Part shown: piece by piece, positions 44,713 through 54,000 of the stretch
How positions within the stretch are numbered: the first letter of the stretch is position 1
Layout of the letters: each line of letters starts with the position of its first letter
Assembly (NCBI RefSeq): GCF_030131845.1
Contig: NZ_JASKYM010000001.1
Location: forward strand, 966,557-1,030,556
Length of the DNA stretch: 64,000 bases
Direction: 5' to 3'
Source: Romboutsia sedimentorum
GTDB lineage: Bacteria; Bacillota; Clostridia; Peptostreptococcales; Peptostreptococcaceae
Translations under genes and position numbers: made by a program
Notes under the pieces: generated by a model
What the model was told of the DNA's origin: nothing
The model's database searches: none
The model's input: the letters and a program-made list of their open reading frames with translations, nothing else

Positions 44713-47262
44713 CTAATCAGTTATTCTTAACCCTTGTGATATACTTAATTTTTCTATTTTTCTCTTAGAAAGATAAACTGCTATTATACAAATTAATATA
44801 CATACCGCCCCATACTCAAGTATTTCAACTATTGGTATATTAAATTTAATAACGCTATCCATTTGTAATCCTTCTTTATATATATTATTTACCATACTTA
44901 CATAATCATAATATTTATAGGTTCCTACTATACCCCCAATAATCATACTCGTAATTCCATAAATAAGACTTTCTTTTACTATCATTGATTTTACTTGTTT
45001 TATACTCATACCAATAGATCTTAGTGTCGAAAGTTCATTGATTCGTATTAATAAATTAGTTTTTATAGTACAAAATATATTTATTGATGAAATTATTGCT
45101 ATTAAAGTTACTACTAACAATATTTCTTTTTTTAATTTAACATCTTGATCTGTATAAAACATTCTATTTTTATACTTGCTCTCAATTTCACTAAAAGGCT
45201 TATCTTTTAAGATTTTTTCTAAATCTTTTTGTACTTGTTTATCGCTATCTTTTTCTATTTGTAAAGATATATTATTATATGAATTTCTATTTGTTATATC
45301 TTTAAATTCATCTTCATTTAATATAACTTTAAAAGTTCCACCATATCCTCCTGGTCTGTCTTTTCCAAAGTCTTTATTTAAAATTCCACATACCTTTACA
45401 GTGTTTTTTTGATATACTTTTTTACCATCTTTAATAACAGGTATCTTTATATCTATTAAATCTCCTATATTAGCTTTTTTAAGAATTTTATTATCATGAT
45501 CAGCTTCATTTATATAATAAAAATTATTATATATTACAGCCTCTTTGTATTGTTGATTTTTATTTGGCAATGAGCCTTTTTCTAAATAGCTATCAATATC
45601 TTTAAATTCATTTTTCCCGTATCCTTGAACACATAAATCAGTTTCTATATTATTATCTTTAGCTTTTATTCTTTGAGCATCTATATATTTCTTGTCTAAA
45701 TTCAAAGCATTTGTTTCTAAAAATCCATATGTATCCATACTAAGACTTACATTTTTAACATTTTTAATTTTAGAAATTTCATCTATGTATTTTTGTTCAT
45801 AACCAACTAGTAAATTTTCTGTGTTCATTGAATTATGACTTAAATTAATATCACTGTTACCCATTGACATAATGCTTAAAGCCGTTGAATCTATATTATC
45901 ACTAGGACTATTGTATACAGACATCTTGTCTATATATAATGCACCACCTAAGCTTATTGCCAAAATTGATAAAATAGTTCTAGTTTTATTTCTCCAAACA
46001 TTTTTATATGCCATTTCTCCACTAATTCCAAATATCTTTCTTATCATCTTGTGATAAAATCTATTTTTTCGTCTTTTAGTATTTTTATCAGTTTTTCTAA
46101 TTGCTTCTATTGGAGATATTTTACCTGATTTATATATCGGTACTATACTTGCCAAAATAACAGTTATAATTGCCATAATCATTGGCTCTAATATACTGCT
46201 TTTACTTATATATAAACTGACTTTATCATTAAAGACTCCCATCAATCCAATATATGAACATATGATGCCTAATATAAATCCTATTAAGCTTCCAAGTATT
46301 AGCACCACAAAACTTTGAAAACCGATTATAAGTCGTATATGTTTTTTAGATGCCCCTATTGCTTTTAACATACCTATTTGATTAGTCATATCTACAAGTA
46401 TCATATTAAACACATTGTATATAAGTAGTACTGATGCAATCATTGGTAATAATTTGTTATTTATACTAAAATTAGTTTCCTTAGACATTTTGTAGTCATC
46501 TAATGCATATACCAAAAATACGTTAGGATTAAAACTTGACTCATCAATATTATATTTAGCTGCGATACCTTGTATCTTTGCAAAATCAGGTGTTTTAGTA
46601 TTTAAATTTAAGACACCATTGTACTTTATTAATTCATTTGGTATAAAGCTACCTTCTCCTTCTTTATAATAAGTAAAAGCTCTTACCTTATAATACTCAT
46701 TCTCTTTATAATAATCATTTGGTTTTTTAACAATTCCTACTAACTTAAATGTTGCTTTATTATTAAATATTTGACTTGAATTGCTTTTGTCTTTGTATTC
46801 TTTCTCAATATTTAAATCTATGCTTTGACCTAACTTATCACTTAACCCCATTGATTTGAGTGCTTTTTCTTCTAAAACTATTTCATTTTTATTTTTAGGA
46901 GCATCTCCTTTTACAAACTTATATCCAAACTCATCATTAAAACCATCATTATAAGAATTTAATCCCATAGCCACACCATTTTTGTATATAGCATCTCCTA
47001 AGTTAACTATACTCTCCATCTTGGTTACTTCTTTATCTTTTTTTAACTTATCTAATGTTGTTTTATCTAAGTCACTATACTCCACATGATAGTCTTCAAA
47101 TGTTTCGTATGCCTTTTGTATATCTAGCTTACTTTTAGTTTCTGGTATTACATTTAATGAAAATACTAACATTACTGCTAGTGAAATACCTGTTATTAGT
47201 GCAAATGTCCTACCTTTTTGTTTTTTCATATATTGAATTGATAAATATATGGCTTTTTTCAT
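44713..47262 (-). CDS. FtsX-type ABC transporter permease (intact)
   Basis: This 849-residue permease has the same plan as the one at 38394: an N-terminal KKQKGRTFALITGISLAVML span, a large outer domain, three spans, a second outer domain, then three spans. FtsX repeats read QIGMLKAIGASKKH and ELSTLRSIGMSIKQV. It follows the kinase gene with only a terminator and about 40 bases between, so its expression probably needs readthrough. The neighbour kinase/regulator pair suggests it responds to an external peptide. The ribosome site is AGGAGGG. Confidence 0.93.
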   Translation of the reverse strand: MKKAIYLSIQYMKKQKGRTFALITGISLAVMLVFSLNVIPETKSKLDIQKAYETFEDYHVEYSDLDKTTLDKLKKDKEVTKMESIVNLGDAIYKNGVAMGLNSYNDGFNDEFGYKFVKGDAPKNKNEIVLEEKALKSMGLSDKLGQSIDLNIEKEYKDKSNSSQIFNNKATFKLVGIVKKPNDYYKENEYYKVRAFTYYKEGEGSFIPNELIKYNGVLNLNTKTPDFAKIQGIAAKYNIDESSFNPNVFLVYALDDYKMSKETNFSINNKLLPMIASVLLIYNVFNMILVDMTNQIGMLKAIGASKKHIRLIIGFQSFVVLILGSLIGFILGIICSYIGLMGVFNDKVSLYISKSSILEPMIMAIITVILASIVPIYKSGKISPIEAIRKTDKNTKRRKNRFYHKMIRKIFGISGEMAYKNVWRNKTRTILSILAISLGGALYIDKMSVYNSPSDNIDSTALSIMSMGNSDINLSHNSMNTENLLVGYEQKYIDEISKIKNVKNVSLSMDTYGFLETNALNLDKKYIDAQRIKAKDNNIETDLCVQGYGKNEFKDIDSYLEKGSLPNKNQQYKEAVIYNNFYYINEADHDNKILKKANIGDLIDIKIPVIKDGKKVYQKNTVKVCGILNKDFGKDRPGGYGGTFKVILNEDEFKDITNRNSYNNISLQIEKDSDKQVQKDLEKILKDKPFSEIESKYKNRMFYTDQDVKLKKEILLVVTLIAIISSINIFCTIKTNLLIRINELSTLRSIGMSIKQVKSMIVKESLIYGITSMIIGGIVGTYKYYDYVSMVNNIYKEGLQMDSVIKFNIPIVEILEYGAVCILICIIAVYLSKRKIEKLSISQGLRITD

Positions 47263-47302
47263 ATAATTCCCTCCTATTCTATACCTTTAATTGCAATAAA
47301 AA

Positions 47303-47338
47303 AAGGCGCTACCTTTTATATTTAAAAGATAGCACCTT
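47303..47338 (-). terminator. Terminator between kinase and permease genes
   Basis: A 16-bp stem with two wobble pairs, a TATT loop and TTTTTTT on the minus strand. It overlaps the kinase stop. The permease ATG lies only about 40 bases further, too close for a standard promoter after the terminator. Confidence 0.88.
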
Positions 47339-48713
47339 AAATTATTTTCTTCAATACGCTTGACCCAAGTGGTCGTTTTAACTCCCCAACTGTCATGTTT
47401 TCTTGCAATGGTATATAAATTTTCACTATAAATTCATTTTCTAAATCTTTAAATTCTAATTCACCATCATACTTTTTAAGTGAATTTTTTACACTTTCTA
47501 TCCCGATACCGTGAAATTCTTTGTCTTTTTTAGTTGTTATAAGTTTATTTTTCTTTACAACTACTTTATCTATTTTGCTATTTTCACATTTAATAACAAA
47601 GTATTTTTTAACAATAGTACCTCTAATTTTTATACTTTTACTTATTTTAACATCACTTATTTTATTGCAAGCTTCTATTGCATTATCTAATATGTTAGAA
47701 AATATACTACAAACATCTATCATTTCTATAAAGTCACATTTTGAAAAATTCATATCACAAAATAGATGAATATTGTTGTTTTCACATATAAATTTTTTCT
47801 CATTTAATACAATATCTAAAATCATATTCCCTGTATTAAACATACTATTATAATCCTTGATATCTTTATTTATACTTTCTATGTATGCATCAGTTGTATG
47901 TTTACTTTCACATATATTTTTCATACATATCATATGGTTATTTATATCATGATATAGCCTTTTAACTTTATTTTGAGATTCCTGCAACCCCAAGTAGTAG
48001 TTATACTGCATATTCATCTTTTCTTTTATAACTTTGTTTTCAGCTTTTACATTTACATCATTTATTATTTTTTTAACTACTAATATTAAGGCTATATTAC
48101 AAACTATCATTATCCAAGGTAACATAACATTAATTGCATTTCCACCTACATTCAAAAATGTATTGTTAGAATAAAAAACACTCTTTCCAACCATCATTGT
48201 GAAGCCAATAGTAATTAAATTACCCATTATTGCAACAGCTATAAATATATAATATAGTTTATGTGATTCTATATTCTTAAATTTCCTTATAACTTTTGTT
48301 AATATAACTAAAAATACAGTACTTAATATAAATGTCTTTACATCTAAATACCCAGCGTCATAGTCTTTTTCAAAACCTAATGTTATCCAATATAAGCTAT
48401 AATTTATAATATCATAAAGATAGATATATGCTGATGTGTACATTATATTTTCAAACCAATTTACATTATAAACAATGTTACAATATATAGCTAACATCCC
48501 TATAATACAAATTGCTTTGCTAAAACTAAAAACATAACCTTGTTGTACATCTATAGTTACTAAAATAATAATCGTCGTAGATAATAATATGTTTTTAAAT
48601 AAATTGCTTTTGTCTGATTCTTTAAATTCCTTAACTATTATATTGAAAGTTATACACAGTAATATTATCGATGCTATACTAGTAATTTGAAAAATAACTT
48701 CAGTATCTATCAT
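47337..48713 (-). CDS. AgrC/ComD-type sensor histidine kinase
   Basis: This 458-residue protein has about six to seven membrane spans in its first 230 residues. A helical region with the phospho-acceptor type motif VKRLYHDINNHMICMKN follows near residue 265, then a GHKL ATPase domain (NILDNAIEACNKI and GIGIESVKNSLKKY). Such kinases sense peptides, as in AgrC. No agrD or agrB gene is seen close by, so the signal is unknown. It overlaps the response regulator by 4 bases. Confidence 0.93.
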   Translation of the reverse strand: MIDTEVIFQITSIASIILLCITFNIIVKEFKESDKSNLFKNILLSTTIIILVTIDVQQGYVFSFSKAICIIGMLAIYCNIVYNVNWFENIMYTSAYIYLYDIINYSLYWITLGFEKDYDAGYLDVKTFILSTVFLVILTKVIRKFKNIESHKLYYIFIAVAIMGNLITIGFTMMVGKSVFYSNNTFLNVGGNAINVMLPWIMIVCNIALILVVKKIINDVNVKAENKVIKEKMNMQYNYYLGLQESQNKVKRLYHDINNHMICMKNICESKHTTDAYIESINKDIKDYNSMFNTGNMILDIVLNEKKFICENNNIHLFCDMNFSKCDFIEMIDVCSIFSNILDNAIEACNKISDVKISKSIKIRGTIVKKYFVIKCENSKIDKVVVKKNKLITTKKDKEFHGIGIESVKNSLKKYDGELEFKDLENEFIVKIYIPLQENMTVGELKRPLGSSVLKKII

Positions 48714-49417
48714 ATTACTTCACCTAGTATGTTTAAAAATTCAGCTTTAAATTCCTTAAATCGGTGCCTACTAACACTAACTTCAGCTCCATTTTCAAGT
48801 ATAGCTATATATTGTTTTATATTTTCAATATAATTAAGGTTAACTAAAAAGCTTTTATGACATCTAAAAAATTTATAATTGCTTAGTTCTTTTTCTATTT
48901 TTTCTAAACTCATTTTCACTTCATAGTCTCTTTCTACTGTGTGTACAATCATATCTTTTTTTTGAACTTCAACATAAGTTATGTTATTTATGTCTATTTT
49001 ATATATTTCACCTTTTCCTTCTATTATTAAATATTGGTCTTTCTTATTTTGTATTTCTTCTATACAAGCTAGTATATGTTTTTTAAGTTCTTCAAATTTT
49101 ATCGGTTTTAATAAATATCTATAAGCCCTGACCTCATAGCCTTCTTGTATATATTCTACTACAGAAGTTGTAAATATTATTTCAACACTATTTTTGTCAA
49201 TTTTTCTTATGTTCCTAGCTACATCCATTCCATTAATCTTGTCCATCTGTATGTCTAATAAAAATATATCTATGTCTTTTGGATAATTGTTAATTAATTC
49301 TTCCCCACAATTAAACATTAGTATTTCATATTCTATATTGTTTAATATTTTATCTAAAAATTGTTTTATTTGTATTTGCTGGCTTACTTCATCTTCACAT
49401 ATAGCAATTCTTATCAT
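48710..49417 (-). CDS. LytTR-type response regulator (AgrA/ComE-like)
   Basis: This 235-residue regulator has a receiver domain (1-120, phospho-aspartate D55 in FLLDIQMDKINGMD) and a C-terminal LytTR DNA-binding domain (about 135-232, with FRCHKSFLVNLNYIENI). Partners of this type bind repeats upstream of their targets. The kinase follows with a 4-base overlap. Promoter at 49464; ribosome site AGGAGGGG. Target genes are probably the transporter genes downstream. Confidence 0.94.
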   Translation of the reverse strand: MIRIAICEDEVSQQIQIKQFLDKILNNIEYEILMFNCGEELINNYPKDIDIFLLDIQMDKINGMDVARNIRKIDKNSVEIIFTTSVVEYIQEGYEVRAYRYLLKPIKFEELKKHILACIEEIQNKKDQYLIIEGKGEIYKIDINNITYVEVQKKDMIVHTVERDYEVKMSLEKIEKELSNYKFFRCHKSFLVNLNYIENIKQYIAILENGAEVSVSRHRFKEFKAEFLNILGEVI

Positions 49418-49463
49418 ATGTGCCCCTCCTGTTGATCTTTAACTAATTTATATTAACAATTTA

Positions 49464-49472
49464 ATTATACCA
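49464..49472 (-). promoter_or_regulatory. Extended -10 promoter of the two-component operon
   Basis: TGGTATAAT on the minus strand fits an extended -10 (TGnTATAAT). It lies about 47 bases before the regulator start. The TGTGTACACA palindrome lies about 30 bases upstream and may be an operator. Confidence 0.6.
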
Positions 49473-49528
49473 TAATTATTTTCCATATTTTTCATTTAAC
49501 TTCTGTGTACACATTTTCAATAAAAAAA

Positions 49529-49582
49529 TTGTCACGCAAACGTGACATTATTTAATATTTTTATGTCACGTTTGCATGACAA
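49529..49582 (-). terminator. Large inverted repeat built of two self-complementary 20-base arms
   Basis: TTGTCACGCAAACGTGACAT (49529-49548) and its one-mismatch complement (49563-49582) are separated by 14 bases. Each arm itself contains GTCACG-CAAA-CGTGAC or a close form. On the minus strand T7 follows, so it can act as a terminator or attenuator; the repeated half-sites could also be a protein-binding site. Confidence 0.6.
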
Positions 49583-49670
49583 CTTTAATAAGATATTTCT
49601 TTAATTAAAAGCTCCGTCATACTAGATTTAATTATTATTTAAATAGAGGCATAATTTTCAAAAACAAAAA

Positions 49671-49693
49671 ATAACCTACTATGTATAGGTCAT
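49671..49693 (-). terminator. Terminator of the first GNAT gene
   Basis: ATGACCTA and TAGGTTAT arms (one wobble) are followed on the minus strand by T6. A related sequence lies at 50392-50423. Confidence 0.75.
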
Positions 49694-49747
49694 TTTCTAT
49701 TTTTCATAATAATATAATATGCAAATTAATCTATTAGCCTATTTCAC

Positions 49748-50263
49748 TTATAAATTAATCCAATATCTTTGTGTTGTTCTATTCCCTTCAGTAATTTCAT
49801 TTTCTATTTTGCCACCATTATTTATAATAGTTTTTACTGATGCAATATTATCTTTATCACAAGTAATTAAAACTTCTTTAATCCCTAGCTTTTCACATTC
49901 TTTTAGTGCCAATCCTAGCATCTCAGTTGCATAGCCTTTCTGTCTTTCGCACTTTCTAACACTATAGCCTATATGGCCACCAAATTTTAATAAATAATCA
50001 TTTAATCTATGTCTAATATCAATCATTCCGACTAATTTATCATTATCAAAAGCAAGGTATGTATTTGCTGGAACTAACCCATCTCTTACAGTTTCCTCTT
50101 TTAAATTGTCTTGATTTGCCCTATACCACTCTTCGAAATTTTCAGCATCACTTAATCCAGCTGAACCATGCATACTATCTCCATTTTCAATAAACTCTTT
50201 TTTATAGTTCATAATATTCTCTTTGTGTTTCATCTTTGGTAAAATTAATTTTAATCTACTCAT
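49748..50263 (-). CDS. GNAT-family N-acetyltransferase
   Basis: This 171-residue protein has the GNAT core: YLAFDNDKLVGMIDIRHRLN, then GHIGYSVRKCERQKGYATEMLGLAL (acetyl-CoA loop near 100-120), and VLITCDKDNIASVKTIINNGG. The substrate is unknown. It may modify a small molecule or protein N-terminus. The start at 50263 has AGGAGG 6 bases before ATG. It stands upstream of the regulator operon on the same strand, with a terminator between. Confidence 0.9.
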   Translation of the reverse strand: MSRLKLILPKMKHKENIMNYKKEFIENGDSMHGSAGLSDAENFEEWYRANQDNLKEETVRDGLVPANTYLAFDNDKLVGMIDIRHRLNDYLLKFGGHIGYSVRKCERQKGYATEMLGLALKECEKLGIKEVLITCDKDNIASVKTIINNGGKIENEITEGNRTTQRYWINL

Positions 50264-50391
50264 TTCCTACCTCCTAATTTTTAAATACTTCCCTCTTTTA
50301 GTACTTATATATTTTAATTTAATTATAGACTTAGTAACAATCAAATACTATTGCTAAAAAATGAACTAAATTATAATCTTGTTTTAACACA

Positions 50392-50423
50392 AAAGATAAC
50401 CTATAAATTTCTAGGTCATCTTT
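50392..50423 (-). terminator. Terminator of the second GNAT gene
   Basis: AAAGATAACCTA (50392-50403) pairs with TAGGTCATCTTT (50412-50423), with one wobble and an 8-base loop. The U-run is short, so strength is moderate. Confidence 0.65.
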
Positions 50424-50437
50424 ATCTTAATTTCACT

Positions 50438-50932
50438 TTACTCTATACGTTTCAAATAATAATAGTTTTTATTATTGTATTTAATCTTGTACTTAAAGCC
50501 ACACTTTTCAATTACTTTTTTAGACTGAGTATTATTTTCAAAATGAGAACATATAATACAGTCTATTTGTTCTTCTTTAAATGCATGAATAAGAATTTTT
50601 TCTATTGCTTCAATCATCAATCCTCGTCCCCAAAAAATTTCCGATAAAACAAAACCTATTTCTTTTGAACCTTTATATATATCTTCTATTGGTTTATGTA
50701 ATTCAATCCATCCTATTACTTTGTTTGTTTCTTTAAGTTCAATTGCCCATAGTGAATTTGGTGGCTCTTTAACAAACTTTTTTAGAATTTCAAAGCTGTC
50801 ATTTAAATTAATTCTTGGACTAAATCCTGCTAAGTATGCAACTTCTTTATTGGACATAATCTCATGTAAATCCTCTAAATCATATGTTGTCCAAGGTCTT
50901 AAAATTAATCTACTACTCTCAAATCTCTTCAT
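50438..50932 (-). CDS. GNAT-family N-acetyltransferase, RimJ/RimL type
   Basis: This 164-residue protein has the RimL-like start RFESSRLILRPWTTYDLEDL and the acetyl-CoA region IGFVLSEIFWGRGLMIEAIEKILIHAF. FENNTQSKKVIEKCGF follows. Family members acetylate ribosomal protein N-termini or aminoglycosides; the substrate here is unknown. It has a GAAGGG ribosome site. It is separated from the other GNAT gene by about 170 bases. Confidence 0.9.
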   Translation of the reverse strand: MKRFESSRLILRPWTTYDLEDLHEIMSNKEVAYLAGFSPRINLNDSFEILKKFVKEPPNSLWAIELKETNKVIGWIELHKPIEDIYKGSKEIGFVLSEIFWGRGLMIEAIEKILIHAFKEEQIDCIICSHFENNTQSKKVIEKCGFKYKIKYNNKNYYYLKRIE

Positions 50933-51014
50933 TTAATTATTCCCTTCTAAGTAATATATTTAATTATTTTTTTATAGGTATACTTATTATAGCAAATATT
51001 AATTAATACATAAC

Positions 51015-51060
51015 AAACCTCATTAATAATATCATCTCTAACTACAAATTAATGAGGTTT
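51015..51060 (-). terminator. Terminator of the addA operon
   Basis: The 13-bp arms (AAACCTCATTAAT at 51015-51027 and complement at 51048-51060) have a 20-base loop. It begins about 20 bases after the addA stop. Confidence 0.7.
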
Positions 51061-51080
51061 ATTTTATAATTAATTTAAAT

Positions 51081-54000
51081 TTAGATTGAAATTCCTTCAT
51101 CTATTCCAAATAAGTAAACATATTTTTCTTTTACTTCTTTTCCTGTAAGTGATTTAACTACATTAGAATATAAATCTAATTGCTTTTTATATCTATTTAT
51201 AACTTCTTCCTTATTTTCTTCATTTACAAAATCAGTTTTATAATCAACTATGACTATCTTTTCATCTTCCTCAAAGTAAGCATCTATAATACCCCTTAAC
51301 ATAAGACTTTCGTCATTATATTTTTCAGTATTGTCTTCTTTGATTAAGTCTTCGTATATATATACATCTTTCATTTTTATTTGAGCATAAATTGTTTGCT
51401 CTCTTTTTACAAACTTTGATTTTAACATTCTTTGACCTAAGCTTGATTTAAAGAATTTATATACCTTATAGATGTTTATAACACTTGCTTGTTTTTGTGT
51501 CATTATATCTTTTTTTACAAAGCTGTTTATTTGTTCTTGTATTTCATCTACACTATTTATTTTATTAAAATCAAGTAACTCCATAACTAAATGAACTATA
51601 GTACCTTTTTCTGCTCCAGTTATTTTATCTTTATTTTCGCTTTCTTGCATAAATAAAGGCTTCTTTAAGGTTATCTTATTACTAAATATTTGTTCTGTTA
51701 GCTCATTTTCTTCATGAGTATTTTGGATTTTTTTAATTTCAGTAACTGATATACTTGCAGGTTTTGTAACACATGCTTCATATGGATAACTAAAATCTAA
51801 TTTATCTTTAATAACATCATAATACTCAGTACCTGGGGTATTTATATCTATATTTTCTAAAACAGATCCTATACTATCTTTTTCTTCATCTTCGTTTTCA
51901 TCAAGTGTTACATCTTCCTTGTACCATAATTTAGATTTCCATTTTGATGAATGATCATCTATACTATCTAAATCTATGTCAGCAAATTCTCTTAGATTTT
52001 CTAAATCTCTATGTTTTAAAACTGATGGCATTATCCAATCTAAAAATCCTCTGCCTTTTAAAATTTTATATTGTGATACAACTTCATTTCCACTTATGCC
52101 ATTTGACCATGATTTTAGACTTTTTTCTATGTTTCTCGTAGAACCTGTTATTATTAACTTTTCTTTTGGTCTTGTAAATGCAACGTATAAAACTCTCATT
52201 TCTTCAGATAAGTTTTCTATATTTATTTTATTTTTTAAAGCTTCTTTAGCTATACTTGGGTAAGATATTTTTCTATTATAATCTACTACTTGAGGTCCAT
52301 ATCCTAAATTATGATGATATAATATATTCTTTTTAAAATCTTGAGTATTAAAGTTTTTACCCATACCCGAGCATATAACAATAGGGAACTCTAGTCCTTT
52401 ACTTTTGTGTATACTCATTATTCTAACTACATTTGCATTTTCTCCAAGAGTTTTAGCACTACCCATATCTGTATTAGATTTTTTAAGTTTACTTACAAAG
52501 TTTATAAAGTTAAATATTCCCTTAAAGCTAGTTTCCTCAAATTGCTTTGCTCTTTCAAATAATATTTTTAGATTAGCTTGTCTTTGTGAACCTCCTGGCA
52601 ATGCACCTACATAAGCAAAATATCCTGTTTTAGTGTATAAGTACCATAAAAATTCATCAGTACTCATATATAGTGATTTTTCTTTAAAGTCTTTTAATTT
52701 GTTTATAAACGATAAAGATTTTTTGCCTTTTTCATCTTCATGTTCACTAAATATTTCTAATGCTTCATAAAAGCTTTTTTGATTATCTTCTATTCTTATA
52801 TCTATTAATTCTTCTGGAGTAAACCCACAAATTGGAGATTTAAGCACTGCCAGTAATGGTATATCTTGCATTGGATTATCTATTACTTGAAGTAAGCTCA
52901 TTATAGTTTTTATTTCTATAGTATCAAAGTATCCAATTCCAGTATCTGCGTAAGTTGGTATGTTCATATTCATAAGTTCATCTGCAAAAACTGGTGCCCA
53001 AGCAGATGTTGCTCTTAATAGAATTACTATATCTTTAAATTCTACAGGTCTATAATCATCTAATCTTTTATCATATACCTTTTGAACTTTTTCATCTTTT
53101 TTAGTATTCATTAAATCTTTTATTATATTACCAACCATTCTAGCTTCAAGTTGTATATTATCTATTTCTTCAGATTCTTCTTCTGTATTATTTTCAGCTT
53201 CTTTTTCCTTACCTTTTTCTTCTGCTTTGGCTTTAGTTTGCATTATATGTATTTCAGATGGTCCACCTACAATAGTATTTTCATCATTATTTTCTTTAAA
53301 AATTGCTCCTAAATTAAGTCTTTCCTCTTCTGTATAATTAATTTCTCCTATATTTTTGCTCATAGTATTTTCAAATATATAGTTTGCACAATCTACTACT
53401 TCAGCTCTACTTCTAAAGTTTTTATATAGCATTATCTTTCTATATAATGATCCTTTTTCATTATCATAGTCTGCATATTTTTTTAAAAATATTTCTGGTT
53501 TTGCTTGTCTAAATCTATATATACTTTGTTTTACATCTCCAACCATAAACCTATTTGGAGTTTTAATCTTTGCAATTGTACTAAGCAGCACTTCTTGTAC
53601 TAAGTTACTATCTTGATATTCATCTATAAATATTTCATAAAATTTATCTCTATATGTAAGTGCTATATCAGATGGTATTACTTTTCCTTCTTCATCTTTT
53701 GATGTTAATATTTCTAATGCAAAATGTTCTATATCGTTAAAATCTATTATTCCTTTTTCCCTTTTTTTAATTTGATAAGCTTCTTCAAACTTTATTACAG
53801 TTTCTGATATTGATTTTACTACATTGTATAAATATTTAATTTCTTCTTTTATATCGTCTTTTTCCATACTAAATGTTGAATCTAACATTGATTCTACTGA
53901 TTTTTTTACTTTCTTTCTTATATCATCAGCTCTATTTTTTATATCTTTTATATATGACGGTACATCTTTTGGAAGTCTTTTTACTCCCTTTACATAATTT

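Larger units (their letters stand above)
49418..49747. other. Intergenic region before the regulator gene
   Basis: About 330 bases. It holds the regulator promoter, a TGTGTACACA palindrome (49504-49513), a large inverted repeat (49529-49582) and the GNAT gene terminator (49671-49693). I searched for a small signal-peptide gene and found none with a good ribosome site. Confidence 0.6.
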
